DNA from: Bacillus methanolicus PB1 | GTDB lineage: Bacteria; Bacillota; Bacilli; Bacillales; Cytobacillaceae | Direction: 5' to 3' | Assembly (NCBI RefSeq): GCF_000262755.1 | Contig: NZ_AFEU01000002.1 | Span: 930,001-994,000, forward strand | DNA: 64,000 bases | Shown: one piece after another, positions 28,193 through 37,342 of the stretch | How positions within the stretch are numbered: position 1 is the stretch's first letter | Layout: each line of letters begins with the position of its first letter | The notes under the pieces: model-generated | What the model was told of the DNA's origin: nothing | Seen by the model: only the letters and a program-made list of their open reading frames with translations | The model's database searches: none | Position numbers and translations under genes: made by a program

Positions 28193-29188
28193 TTAGTTAA
28201 ACATCGAAGTACTGTGCATTGGCTGTACTCTTGCTTTCGGATCGATATAGGCTTTTGCGTTATTTACTGCAGTTGGAGCTTCTCCAAATCCGCAAGCAAT
28301 CAGCTTAACTTTTCCATCATAAGTGCAAATGTCCCCTGCTGCATAAATCCCGGGGATATTTGTTTCCATCTTGGAGTTAACTACTATTGAATTCTTCTCG
28401 ATTGTTAATCCCCATTCCTTGATAGGGCCGAGGGATGATACGAAACCAAAATTAACGATTACGGCATCAACATCAATGACTTCTTTTTCTTCCCCGTTTG
28501 CTGCTTGGATAACGACTTGCTTAATTTGGTCCTTGTCACCGATTAACTCTGCAGGGACATACGGAGTCTTAATTTCAACTTTTGAATTTTTCAAGTTTTC
28601 AACACTGTGCTCATGAGCACGGAATTTATCTCGGCGGTGAACAATTGCAACCTTTTCCGCGATTGGTTCTAACATTAATGCCCAGTCAACGGCAGAGTCT
28701 CCCCCTCCAAATACAACCACCTTTTGACCGGCAAATTGATTTAAATCATCAATGAAGTAATGAAGATTTTTTCCTTCATATTGCGCAGCGTTGTCAAGTT
28801 CCAAGCGACGAGGCTGGAATGCTCCGTTTCCGGCAGTAATGATAATTGTTTTGGAATAATGGACCTCCTTGTTGGTCGTTAATTTAAAAATTCCATCAGG
28901 CTGTTTTTCCAGCTTGTCTACCGATTGTTCAAGAACGACAGTAGGATTAAACTTTGCCATTTGCTCTTTTAAGTTGTTTATGAGCTCTTGGGCACGGATT
29001 TTGGGAAAACCGGCAACATCGTATATGAATTTTTCAGGATACAGGGCAGATAATTGCCCGCCGAGCTGCGGTAAACTTTCAATAATTTTTACGGTTGCTT
29101 GCCGCATGCCGCCATAAAAAGCAGTAAATAAACCTGTGGGACCGCCGCCAATAATCGTAATATCATATACTTTTTGATCTTCTTGCAC
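28193..29188 (-). CDS. yumC: YumC, ferredoxin/flavodoxin-NADP+ reductase (thioredoxin reductase-like type)
   Basis: 331 residues from GTG 29188 behind GGGGGATATGGA. FAD site [23 protein letters not shown] site [15 protein letters not shown] and the second FAD motif [12 protein letters not shown]. The thioredoxin-reductase CxxC is absent, as expected for this FNR class. It transfers electrons between NADPH and ferredoxin or flavodoxin, for example for fatty-acid desaturation or radical SAM enzymes. Confidence 0.95.
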   Translation of the reverse strand: MQEDQKVYDITIIGGGPTGLFTAFYGGMRQATVKIIESLPQLGGQLSALYPEKFIYDVAGFPKIRAQELINNLKEQMAKFNPTVVLEQSVDKLEKQPDGIFKLTTNKEVHYSKTIIITAGNGAFQPRRLELDNAAQYEGKNLHYFIDDLNQFAGQKVVVFGGGDSAVDWALMLEPIAEKVAIVHRRDKFRAHEHSVENLKNSKVEIKTPYVPAELIGDKDQIKQVVIQAANGEEKEVIDVDAVIVNFGFVSSLGPIKEWGLTIEKNSIVVNSKMETNIPGIYAAGDICTYDGKVKLIACGFGEAPTAVNNAKAYIDPKARVQPMHSTSMFN

Positions 29189-29446
29189 TCCATATCCCCC
29201 AATCTATGTAGTAAACATTTTGTTTTTTATTTATACCACAAATGAAAAAAATCCTCAATTGATAATTTAGTAAATATAAAGTAATAATAATGTAGAAAGA
29301 ACTATGAAACCCAATTTATTTTCACAATATTCTTAATATTTAAAAAATATAAAAATTGCTTGAAAATCGTCGATAAAACTAATATTATGTTGTTATGGAA
29401 TTATGTTAATATTTTTTGACAATTTTGTAACGTTTTTTTGAATTTC

Positions 29447-29466
29447 TTCGTGAAGCCATTCACAAA
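29447..29466 (+). promoter_or_regulatory. Predicted Rex operator upstream of yumB
   Basis: TTCGTGAAGCCATTCACAAA: the palindrome CGTGAA-N4-TTCACA matches 11 of 12 fixed positions of the Rex site TGTGAA-N4-TTCACA. It lies about 25 bp downstream of a TTGACA at 29416-29421, so a bound repressor would cover the -10/+1 region. Rex releases DNA when NADH is high, which fits an NADH dehydrogenase gene. Confidence 0.65.
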
Positions 29467-29558
29467 CTTTTTCTTTGTTCTCAAAAATAAATAGATTTGA
29501 GGAAGATAAGAAAAAGTCTCGACCATCGAAAATTTTAAAAAAGGGGAAGTGATACACT

Positions 29559-30773
29559 TTGAGAAAGCCAAAAATCGTAATTTTAGGTGCCGGATATGGT
29601 GGATTAGTTACAACGACTCGACTTCAAAAACTTGTCGGGGTCAATGAAGCAGAAATCATCCTTGTCAACAAAAATGCTTACCATTATGAAACTACATGGC
29701 TGCATGAAGCATCTGCTGGTACTTTGCATCATGATCGTGTTCGCTACGATGTTAAGGATGTAATCGACCGTAATAAGGTTAATTTCATCAAAGGAACTGC
29801 TGTGGAAATTAAGACTGCTGAAAATAAAGTGCTTCTTGAGGACCGCGAACTAGATTACGATTATTTAGTCGTTGCTGTTGGCGGTGAATCTGAAACTTTC
29901 GGCATTAAAGGGATGAAAGAATTTGCGTTCTCAATTTCTAATGTGAATGCTGCGAGACGAATCCGCGAGCATATTGAATATCAGTTTGCAACTTATAACA
30001 ACGAAGTGGAAAAGAAAGATGAACGTTTAACAATTGTTGTAGGTGGAGCAGGTTTTACAGGAATTGAGTTTTTAGGCGAATTAGTAAACCGTGTTCCTGA
30101 ACTATGCCGTGAATACGATGTTGACATTAATAAAGTAAAAATAATCTGTGTTGAAGCAGCTCCATCAGCTCTTCCTGGCTTTGATCCTGAGCTGGTTAAG
30201 TACGCAATGTCAAGATTAGAAAGCAAAGGTGTCGAGTTCCGAATTGGTACCCCTATCAAAGAATGTACACCTGAAGGAATTCTTGTTGCAAAAGGTGAAG
30301 ATGAACTAGAGGAAATTAAAGCAGGCACAGTTGTCTGGGCAGCTGGTGTAAGAGGAAGCGCTATTATTGAAAAATCCGGATTTGAAGCGATGCGCGCCCG
30401 TGTAAAAGTGGAGCCTGACCTAAGAGCCCCTGGACATGACAATGTGTTTATCATTGGTGACTGCGCTTTAATCATTAATGAAGAAATTAATCGACCATAT
30501 CCTCCTACTGCTCAAATTGCGATGCAGCAAGGTGAAGTTTGTGCAAGAAATCTTGTTGCTCTGATTCGTAATAAAGAGCTTGAGGCATTTAAACCTGATA
30601 TTAAAGGAACAGTATGTTCATTAGGCGATGATGATGCAATTGGTATTGTATTTGGCAAGAAAATGGTTGGCAGCAGAGCTGCATTTATGAAGAAAATGAT
30701 CGATAATCGTGCGCTTTACAAGATTGGCGGTACATCACTCGTATTGAAAAAAGGAAAATTTAACGTATTTTAA
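29559..30773 (+). CDS. yumB: Type II NADH dehydrogenase (Ndh/YumB)
   Basis: 404 residues from TTG 29559, with AAAAAGGGGAAG upstream. FAD site [22 protein letters not shown] site [27 protein letters not shown] and the quinone-site AQIAMQQGE (the AQxAxQ motif of NDH-2). It passes electrons from NADH to menaquinone at the inner face of the membrane without pumping protons. The gene stands alone between yumC and a terminator, and the Rex-like site upstream suggests NADH-dependent control. Confidence 0.93.
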   Translation: MRKPKIVILGAGYGGLVTTTRLQKLVGVNEAEIILVNKNAYHYETTWLHEASAGTLHHDRVRYDVKDVIDRNKVNFIKGTAVEIKTAENKVLLEDRELDYDYLVVAVGGESETFGIKGMKEFAFSISNVNAARRIREHIEYQFATYNNEVEKKDERLTIVVGGAGFTGIEFLGELVNRVPELCREYDVDINKVKIICVEAAPSALPGFDPELVKYAMSRLESKGVEFRIGTPIKECTPEGILVAKGEDELEEIKAGTVVWAAGVRGSAIIEKSGFEAMRARVKVEPDLRAPGHDNVFIIGDCALIINEEINRPYPPTAQIAMQQGEVCARNLVALIRNKELEAFKPDIKGTVCSLGDDDAIGIVFGKKMVGSRAAFMKKMIDNRALYKIGGTSLVLKKGKFNVF

Positions 30774-30787
30774 TTTATTCGGTTATG

Positions 30788-30820
30788 GCAGACTTAAAGG
30801 TTTAGGTCTGCTCTTTTTTT
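30788..30820 (+). terminator. Intrinsic terminator of yumB
   Basis: GCAGAC/GTCTGC stem with inner CTTAAA pairing in part, followed by TCTTTTTTT. Confidence 0.85.
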
Positions 30821-30857
30821 GTTAAAAAATATGACAATCACTTAAAGAGGTGTCCAT

Positions 30858-31349
30858 ATGGGTGAAAGTAAAAGGGGCAATGTTTGGCTTGGAGTATCCG
30901 GCTTGGTAAAGAACAAAACCGGAGAATGGCTCGTCGTTAAAAAAAAGTACGGCGGGCTTAAAGGGAAATGGTCCCTGCCTGCAGGTTTTGTAGATGCCAA
31001 TGAAACGGCCGATGAAGCAGCCATTCGTGAAGTATTTGAAGAGACGGGGATAAAGTCTGAATTAATCGGGATGATTGGCTTGCGCACAGGGGTAATTAGA
31101 GGAGAAATAAGCGATACTATGATCCTTTTTTTACTGGAGAAGAAAGGTGAACAGACGATCAAAATACAGGAAAATGAACTGCTCGATGCAAAGTTTATGA
31201 ATCCCGAGAAACTGCTTAACCAAACGGAAGAAACCTCTGTTCTCCTTCAATACCTTCTGAATTTAACAGAAACTTCCGCAAAACCTTTAATCGATGGGAT
31301 TAATCCCGGAGATCAATTTGAGTATACATCTTATAAATTATTTTTATAA
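30858..31349 (+). CDS. NUDIX hydrolase
   Basis: 163 residues. The Nudix box is complete: G43, E49, then REVFEETGI at 57-65, matching GX5EX7REUXEEXGU. It should hydrolyse a nucleoside diphosphate linked to another group; substrate cannot be told. GAGGTG precedes ATG 30858. Confidence 0.92.
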   Translation: MGESKRGNVWLGVSGLVKNKTGEWLVVKKKYGGLKGKWSLPAGFVDANETADEAAIREVFEETGIKSELIGMIGLRTGVIRGEISDTMILFLLEKKGEQTIKIQENELLDAKFMNPEKLLNQTEETSVLLQYLLNLTETSAKPLIDGINPGDQFEYTSYKLFL

Positions 31350-31382
31350 TTTCTGAAAATTTAAGAATAATAAAGAATAAAT

Positions 31383-31412
31383 TTGACTCCCTAAAGCTCC
31401 GTTTAGTACACT
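31383..31412 (+). promoter_or_regulatory. Candidate sigma-A promoter of yuiB
   Basis: TTGACT, 18-bp spacer, TACACT, 32 bp before the yuiB start. Confidence 0.5.
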
Positions 31413-31443
31413 AAAAATTGATGGCTTGAGGGAGGAGTAACCG

Positions 31444-31767
31444 TTGGAACTGACAATTGTCACATTGATTATATCAATGCTTTTATTTTTTGTCTTATTT
31501 TTTGGAATCGGTTTTTTGTTAAATATGCTTCTGAGAATGTCCTGGATTATGGCGATAATTTATCCGATCGTTGCAATTTTTATTATTGATAATGTCCGTT
31601 TTATCGAGTATTTTACAAACTTCAAGGAGACGATCGCTGAATTAGGAAGGCGGGTTGTAAATCTTGCGGTCGCTGATATATTAATCTTAAGCAGCGGCTT
31701 TGCAGGTGCTATTATGGCTGGGATTACAATCAAACTGCTTAGAAAAAAAGGATATCGAATGTTCTAG
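31444..31767 (+). CDS. yuiB: YuiB-like integral membrane protein
   Basis: 107 residues from TTG 31444 (GAGGGAGGAGT upstream). Three hydrophobic segments (about residues 4-28, 32-50 and 75-98) and a basic C-terminus (LLRKKGYRMF). Resembles B. subtilis YuiB; function unknown. Confidence 0.8.
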   Translation: MELTIVTLIISMLLFFVLFFGIGFLLNMLLRMSWIMAIIYPIVAIFIIDNVRFIEYFTNFKETIAELGRRVVNLAVADILILSSGFAGAIMAGITIKLLRKKGYRMF

Positions 31768-31770
31768 AAA

Positions 31771-31815
31771 GAGGCTGTCTCATAAGGGTCTGACCCTTAG
31801 GCTTTGAGACAGCCT
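31771..31815. repeat. Dispersed palindrome, TGTCTC subfamily, minimal 45-bp copy
   Basis: Only the outer arms remain: GAGGCTGTCTCATAAGGGTC directly followed by TGACCCTTAGGCTTTGAGACAGCCT, then TTTTTTT. It looks exactly like a strong intrinsic terminator 4 bp after the yuiB stop. Confidence 0.92.
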
Positions 31816-31975
31816 TTTTTTCATTTTGCTGCTATTTTGACTCAAAATTAATTATAAACAAGAAATAACTAAAATATGAGTCTGCCGACTCGTATTGTTT
31901 GTTTTTTCCTCCTGAGATGAATATTTGTTGAAATTATTGGAGATGAATAGTCTTGGGAGGAGTGAAAATATTTTT

Positions 31976-32689
31976 ATGAATGGCATAAAAAAATGGACGA
32001 GACGTTTCATAATGACAATGTTATTTTCAGCAGCGTTATTAACGACATTCCAATCATTTTCCGGTGTGAAAGCAATGTCGATTGTTTCATTTATGTTTCC
32101 TGGCAAAGGACAACATGAGGAAGCTGAAAAAATTTTTCATGATCATGAAAGAAAACCTATTGGACTCGCGTTAAAATTTATTAATAGGATCGCCCAGCCT
32201 AAGCTGCAAATATCATCCAGTGAAGCGGTAGCGGGAACTCCGCCGAAACTGGAAGAAGCGTTTGACTGGTCGAAATATCCAAAGAAAACCGTTGTTGCTA
32301 CAGGGTATACAGCCGGGTATGAATCCACCGGGAAAAACCCCGATCACCCTGGGTATGGGATTACTTATTCAGGTGTAAAGGTAAAACGGGATTTATTCTC
32401 GACAGTTGCTGCAGACCTAAATGTATTCCCAATTGGAACGATCCTTTTTGTCCCGGGATACGGTTACGGAGTAGTAGCAGATAAAGGCGGGGCCATTAAA
32501 GGGAACAGAGTCGATCTTTATTATGAAACCGTGGATGATGTTTATAACCAATGGGGAAAGCAAACTCTTGATGTTTATATCGTAAAGCTTGGCGATGGAA
32601 CACTGACCGAGCAGGAATTATCAAAACTGAACGAAAATAAATCTATGCAAGTTTTTCGCCAGCAATATATTAAAACGGAAAGAAAGTAA
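31976..32689 (+). CDS. yuiC: YuiC, secreted 3D-domain protein
   Basis: 237 residues. An N-terminal membrane/signal segment ([21 protein letters not shown]) is followed by a linker and a C-terminal 3D domain ([51 protein letters not shown]), named after its three conserved Asp. B. subtilis YuiC is a lytic transglycosylase-like enzyme related to Sps/MltA that cleaves peptidoglycan glycan chains. ATG 31976 lies 13 bases after GGGAGGAG, a long spacing, so the exact start is uncertain. Confidence 0.87.
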   Translation: MNGIKKWTRRFIMTMLFSAALLTTFQSFSGVKAMSIVSFMFPGKGQHEEAEKIFHDHERKPIGLALKFINRIAQPKLQISSSEAVAGTPPKLEEAFDWSKYPKKTVVATGYTAGYESTGKNPDHPGYGITYSGVKVKRDLFSTVAADLNVFPIGTILFVPGYGYGVVADKGGAIKGNRVDLYYETVDDVYNQWGKQTLDVYIVKLGDGTLTEQELSKLNENKSMQVFRQQYIKTERK

Positions 32690-32732
32690 TATGGTATTCT
32701 TAAATATAAGTACATAGCAAAAAAATATCCAA

Positions 32733-32772
32733 AAGCAAACAGGCATTCCAATTGTGGCAGTGCCTGTTTGTT
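32733..32772. terminator. Terminator between yuiC and a convergent pseudogene
   Basis: CAAACAGGCA/TGCCTGTTTG stem, 15-base loop, T-rich tail. Confidence 0.8.
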
Positions 32773-32774
32773 AT

Positions 32775-33556
32775 TTAGCTTGTTTGTTTTTCAGTTAGAA
32801 GAGACAGCAGTTTTTCTGCTCCTTTCAAAAGACGTGGAGAAGGTCTGCAAAACAGTTCTTCCTCTAAAACGAATACATTACCTTCTTTTATCGCTTTTAA
32901 ATCCTTCCATCCTGGACGCTTTAACAAAATTTCCGGCTTCACTTTTTCCTTCCGGACTCCTACCAAGGCAAGGCATATATAATCCGGGTTTCGTTCATAA
33001 ACGTCTTGCCAATCCGTTTGTACGCTGGCTAATTTGATATCTTTAAATAGATTCTCTGCGCCGACTAATTCGCTGATTTCTGTCAGCCAGTTCAACTTAC
33101 CTGGAGTGAAAACAGGCTTCGGCCACCATTCCCAGTAAAGGGTAGGGCGCTTTTTGTGAACGGTTCCTGCTTTCTTTTTTAAATCCTCGATGTTGGATTG
33201 AAATTTTTTTGCGGCCTCTAATCCTCTCTCATACTCATTTAAAGCTTTCCGGTTGCCACCAGATCATTTTGAATGTCAGTAAGGCTCTGAGGATTTAAAA
33301 TAATATGAGGGATTTTCCGCTTTTTAAGCTCTTCCACGTTTTTTTCCATTCCGGGAACACTTAATGACGCAATGACAAGGTCTGGGTTCAGCTCCTCAAC
33401 CATATCCATATTGATGGATAAATCAGGTCCGAGTCTCGGCAGATGATGAACCTGCTCAGGCCAGTCAGAATAATCATCAACTCCAATTAGCTGGCCAGCC
33501 AGACCCAAGTATCCAAGAACTTCAGTGTTGCTTGGACATAATGAAATAACTTTCAT
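32775..33556 (-). pseudogene. BtuF-like cobalamin-type substrate-binding protein, frameshifted
   Basis: The N-terminal part (33556 down to about 33245) reads ISLCPSNTEVLGYLGLAGQL, GVDDYSDWP and PDLVIASLSVPG, then meets a TAA after VATGKL. In the next frame the protein goes on without a break (RKALNEYERGLEAAKKFQ, LYWEWWPKPVFTPGKLNW, PDYICLALVGV) to the stop at 32775. One extra base near 33244 (restoring GKALNEY) gives a single protein of about 260 residues. It belongs to the helical-backbone BtuF/FhuD family but starts directly at MKVISLCPSN with no signal peptide, and no permease or ATPase gene is nearby. The frameshift could be a sequencing error. Confidence 0.85.
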
Positions 33557-33574
33557 TCATATCACCTATTTTAA

Positions 33575-33700
33575 TTAATAAGATAAAGTGCAAAGACAGT
33601 GTTAAAAGGATGCCTGTCAGCCCGCCAAAAAGACTTCGATAGGTATATTTGCCTTATCAAAGCAATTGAGGCCCAAAACGGAAAATTTAAATAATTTCCA
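33575..33700 (-). other. Possible remnant of a membrane-protein C-terminus
   Basis: Just upstream of the BtuF-like pseudogene, minus-strand frames read KANIPIEVFLAG and, one frameshift later, LTGILLTLSLHFILLIKIG, which looks like the end of a membrane protein. No start or full gene exists. The rest of the 295-bp gap up to pepA shows nothing I can assign. Confidence 0.25.
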
Positions 33701-33851
33701 TTTAGAAACCACCTTTTGCTATTTCATTTTTTACTTGTTTGAGATACGAAAAAATGAAAGCTAGATACAAAGTTTGATAAGATGATATTAATACATTCGA
33801 TGCTTCTTGTTAATATACCATAATAGAACATATTATTTAGGGGTGAAAAAG

Positions 33852-35354
33852 ATGTTTCAAGTGAAAAAAGAAATTGATTTTGCAAACGAGCATGAGAGCC
33901 TCGTCATTGGTATATTTGATAAGCCAACAATATTTGATGGAAGATTGGCTGATTTAGACAAGATATTTGAAGGCCAATTAATCGGACTAGTAAAAAGCGG
34001 GGATATTTCAGCAAAGAAAAAAGTTATTTCAGTCATACATACTTTTGGAAAATCCGGAGCAAAAAGATTAATTTTTGTCGGGTTAGGAAATGAAATGAAA
34101 TTCAGCTTTGAATTTCTTAAAGAAGCACTTGGAAGAACCTTTAAGAAAATTAAGGAAGCGAAGCTGTGTGAAACGGCGATTTTTCTTGATTCATTTACGG
34201 CAGGGTCAGTTGACGTACAAGATGCCGCACACGCTGTAAGTGAGTCATTTGCCCTTGCAACGTATCAATTTAAAGGTTATAAACAAAAATCCAATGAACC
34301 TGCAATCAAGCTTGAAACCATTAATGTATATGCCGGGGGAGCGGTTGAGAATGAAATCAGGGCTTCACTGACGGTTGGATTTGCGTACGGTAGAGGAACA
34401 AATTCAGCTCGCACGCTTGTGAATATGCCTGGCAACAAACTTACCGCAACAGAAATGGCAAACTATGCAAAAGAACTTGCTGAAAAATATGATTTTAAAG
34501 TGGAAATTTTAGAGAAAGAAGACATGATCAAACTTGGAATGGGCGCGCTTCTAGCTGTCAATCAAGGATCGGCTGAACCTCCGAAAATGATCGTTTTGAA
34601 ATATCAGGGCAAGGATGAATGGAAAGATGTGATTGGACTCGTCGGCAAAGGAATTACCTTTGATACAGGAGGCTACTCGCTAAAACCGAAAGATGGAATT
34701 GTCGGCATGAAAACCGATATGGGCGGAGCAGCTGCTGTTCTTGGAGCAATGGAAATCATCGGAGAGTTGAAGCCGGAACAAAACGTGGTAGCGGTGATTC
34801 CATCGACTGACAACATGATAAGTGGTTCAGCGTTTAAACCTGATGATGTGATTACCTCTATGAGTGGAAAAACGATTGAAGTATTAAATACCGATGCTGA
34901 AGGGCGCCTTGCTTTGGCTGACGCAGTGACGTATGCGAAGCATCAAGGTGCAGATTATTTAGTGGATGTAGCCACCCTTACCGGCGGGGTCATTATTGCC
35001 CTTGGTACAGAAACTACGGGTGCGTTGACGAACAACGAAGCATTTTTTGAGCAAGTTCTGGAAGCATCTCACGAAGCAGGTGAACCTATTTGGCGGCTTC
35101 CACTCTTTGAGAGGGATAAAGAAAGAGTACGAAGCAGCAAGATTGCAGATTTAAATAACTCTCCAGGGAGAGAAGGCCATGCCATCATGGGAGGCGCCTT
35201 CGTCGGCGAATTTGCTGAAGACACCCCATGGGTGCATTTAGATATTGCTGGAACAGCAACGACAAATAAGGAACATGATCTTGGGCCTTCCGGCGCTACA
35301 GGTGTCATGACCCGTACATTGGCATTGCTTGTTGAGCGGTTTGAAACATTATAA
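33852..35354 (+). CDS. pepA: PepA, M17 leucyl aminopeptidase
   Basis: 500 residues from ATG 33852, after GGGGTG. The C-terminal catalytic domain has the metal-binding [15 protein letters not shown], the M17 signature NTDAEGRL (about residues 346-353) and [10 protein letters not shown]. It removes N-terminal residues from cytosolic peptides using two metal ions. It corresponds to B. subtilis YuiE. Confidence 0.95.
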   Translation: MFQVKKEIDFANEHESLVIGIFDKPTIFDGRLADLDKIFEGQLIGLVKSGDISAKKKVISVIHTFGKSGAKRLIFVGLGNEMKFSFEFLKEALGRTFKKIKEAKLCETAIFLDSFTAGSVDVQDAAHAVSESFALATYQFKGYKQKSNEPAIKLETINVYAGGAVENEIRASLTVGFAYGRGTNSARTLVNMPGNKLTATEMANYAKELAEKYDFKVEILEKEDMIKLGMGALLAVNQGSAEPPKMIVLKYQGKDEWKDVIGLVGKGITFDTGGYSLKPKDGIVGMKTDMGGAAAVLGAMEIIGELKPEQNVVAVIPSTDNMISGSAFKPDDVITSMSGKTIEVLNTDAEGRLALADAVTYAKHQGADYLVDVATLTGGVIIALGTETTGALTNNEAFFEQVLEASHEAGEPIWRLPLFERDKERVRSSKIADLNNSPGREGHAIMGGAFVGEFAEDTPWVHLDIAGTATTNKEHDLGPSGATGVMTRTLALLVERFETL

Positions 35355-35429
35355 GACCAATGAATCGGAAAAGCGGCGGAAATTGAAATTCTTGCTATTT
35401 CGCAGTTTGATACTTATAGGATGAAATGA

Positions 35430-35461
35430 AACCCCGGAGTTTAAATGATTCGGGGTTTTTC
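35430..35461. terminator. Terminator between pepA and the NERD gene
   Basis: AACCCCG/CGGGGTT stem around GAGTTTAAATGATT with five T after. Confidence 0.85.
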
Positions 35462-35555
35462 TATGCGTTATCAAGTTAACAAAGGAAATAGCGGTCAGTT
35501 GGAGTCTCAAGCTAGTTCATATTGTGATATACTGAGAACTCATACCTCCAGAACC

Positions 35556-36530
35556 TCAATCCTGTTGATTGTCGTGATATAACCTTGATTTTGTCGAACC
35601 GGAAGTACATAGATTCATGGAAGATAACAAATAATTAGCGGTATTTATGGAATGGAGATGGAGGAAGTCGCGAAACTGTTTGTTTGTAATGGAAGAATCG
35701 ATAAGAAGGAAATAGTCTTGCAAAGCTTGTACATGAGCTGTTTTGGAACGTGTTTGGCAAAGCGGGCACTCCCATGTACCGTGTTTTCGAATCATTGGCA
35801 TTGTAAAGCACGAAGGACATTGGACACCGGTGGAGATTTCTTTTTTTGATATTCCATATATTTGAGTAATATCATATGAAGGCTCTGAGTGATTTTTTAA
35901 TAGAAACTGTGATATTCTTCGGATCTCTTTTTGAGTAATAATTATTGATTTGTAAATTTTTGAAATTTCATTTATCCTTCTTAATAGATCTCCAACAGGA
36001 CAAATTTTTCGATAAATGTTCGAGTTCCCTGAAATTTTTATTATAGATGAAGAGTTACTTATGACAACGAGATATTCGATTGGCAATTCTGGAATTTTTC
36101 TTTTCTCCATCCAATTTTTAAATTGATAATGCTGATTGTACACTTGTGATAAAGGATCAGGAAAACTTTCCTCCTTATCGCCGGTGATGCGGATCAATTG
36201 GTTAAAGGTTCGATCAAAAATTAATGTTCCTGAAATGTTTTTGACCTCGAGAATGAGCGCAAATGTAGAGGAGAGGAGAAGGGTATCAATTTGAAAGTGG
36301 GAATTTCCATAGGGAAGACGAAGATCATGGAAGATAGTATAGTCTTTTTCAGGAAGTAAGTTCAAATAGAAGTCCAGCGCCTGTTCTCCCTTATATCCAG
36401 CCTGTCTTTTTAGAGCATCCTCTTCTATTTCAGGCCGTTTTGGATGATTTTTTGGAAGGCGCCTGAGCAGTGCCTCGTAAATTTGGATCCGGATAGGAAT
36501 TTTTCGCTGTTTGGCAATCAATTGAATCAC
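35556..36530 (-). CDS. NERD-domain protein with C-terminal zinc ribbon
   Basis: 324 residues. The NERD domain lies at about residues 45-160 (GYKGEQALDFYLNLLP, FQIDTLLLSSTFALILEVKN, which carries the nuclease-like D...ExK residues). A CPSC...CPLC zinc ribbon is at about 238-258. NERD domains are related to restriction-endonuclease folds and to DNA processing, but the family is poorly characterised. It is transcribed away from a tandem-repeat region (36594-36719). Confidence 0.88.
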   Translation of the reverse strand: MIQLIAKQRKIPIRIQIYEALLRRLPKNHPKRPEIEEDALKRQAGYKGEQALDFYLNLLPEKDYTIFHDLRLPYGNSHFQIDTLLLSSTFALILEVKNISGTLIFDRTFNQLIRITGDKEESFPDPLSQVYNQHYQFKNWMEKRKIPELPIEYLVVISNSSSIIKISGNSNIYRKICPVGDLLRRINEISKIYKSIIITQKEIRRISQFLLKNHSEPSYDITQIYGISKKEISTGVQCPSCFTMPMIRKHGTWECPLCQTRSKTAHVQALQDYFLLIDSSITNKQFRDFLHLHSINTANYLLSSMNLCTSGSTKSRLYHDNQQD

Positions 36531-36593
36531 TCCTTATTCATTTTATATATTAATTCTATTGATGTTGAAAAAATCCTGCCAGCTGGAAGAAGC

Positions 36594-36719
36594 TAATTTT
36601 GTAAAAACTTTAAATAATTTTGGAAAATGATCAAATATTCTTGGAAAAATTGGAGTTAATTTTGGAAAAATCACTAATAATTTTGGAAAAAAATCAATAA
36701 TTTTGTAAATTACCAAAAA
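36594..36719. repeat. Six tandem 21-bp repeats upstream of the NERD gene
   Basis: Imperfect units with consensus TAATTTTGGAAAAATCANNAA start at 36594, 36615, 36636, 36657, 36678 and 36698 (the fifth unit is 20 bp). On the minus strand the period equals seven codons and would read FPKLxxI. They lie 64 bp upstream of the NERD start. Confidence 0.85.
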
Positions 36720-37021
36720 GGGGCTCTCGTTTACTGAGGAATGGATCGAGGACACATTTGATTTCCAATTGTATCCCGAGCTTAATAATAAAAGCGTTCG
36801 ATATGAGATGACTTTAACTTCATCGCCAGCAATTTACTGGAAGCCTATCCGGAGAACTCTTCATTTGATGAATAGTTCATTTTTGATGAATTAAGATACT
36901 TTTTACGCATTTTAAAAACCGTGTATGAGAGGTTAGATGAATCCTGTACATTTGCCCACTCCAAAATTGGTACAAATGCATATGTAGTAATGTAGGGCAG
37001 AATGAAAAGGAGGTTACCCGG
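36720..37021 (+). other. Gene-poor stretch with a possible coding remnant
   Basis: The frame from about 36708 to 36893 reads protein-like (LSFTEEWIEDTFDFQLYPE, ASPAIYWKP-type text) and ends in a TAA, but there is no start codon or ribosome-binding site and a stop precedes it. It may be the tail of a deleted gene. Bases 36894-37005 hold nothing I recognise. Confidence 0.25.
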
Positions 37022-37222
37022 ATGCATGATTATAGAATTCCGTATGGACCTGTCAGAAGAGGATTTTTCTTTGGAGCGCCGTTCCTTGGAGGGCTCTTAG
37101 GAGGACTTGCGGCAGGAGCGCTTTTTTATCCTCGGCCATACTTCTATCCGCCATATCCTTTTTTCCCGCCATATCCTTACTATCCACCATATTATGGATA
37201 TGTAGGCGGATATCCATACTAA
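37022..37222 (+). CDS. Small Gly-rich protein with a Pro/Tyr-rich tail
   Basis: 66 residues: a glycine-rich hydrophobic segment (GFFFGAPFLGGLLGGLAAGA) and a tail of Tyr-Pro-Pro repeats (YPPYPFFPPYPYYPPYYG). AAAAGGAGGT precedes the ATG at good spacing. Such proteins are often spore-coat or surface associated in bacilli; no closer assignment is possible. Confidence 0.7.
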   Translation: MHDYRIPYGPVRRGFFFGAPFLGGLLGGLAAGALFYPRPYFYPPYPFFPPYPYYPPYYGYVGGYPY

Positions 37223-37342
37223 TGCTCATAAATGGAGAAAAAGAGGCCGTCTCATAAGGGTCTGACCCCATGCGCATTTATCAATATATAGCACATTTAT
37301 CCAATATTATGTCCTATATATTGTGTTATGGGGTCTGACCCC

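Noticed and set aside
36543-36755. 70-codon frame on the minus strand with FPKLxxI repeats
   Set aside because: Only a GTG start without ribosome-binding site; the repeat is better explained as DNA-level 21-bp units. Kept as a repeat, not as a gene.
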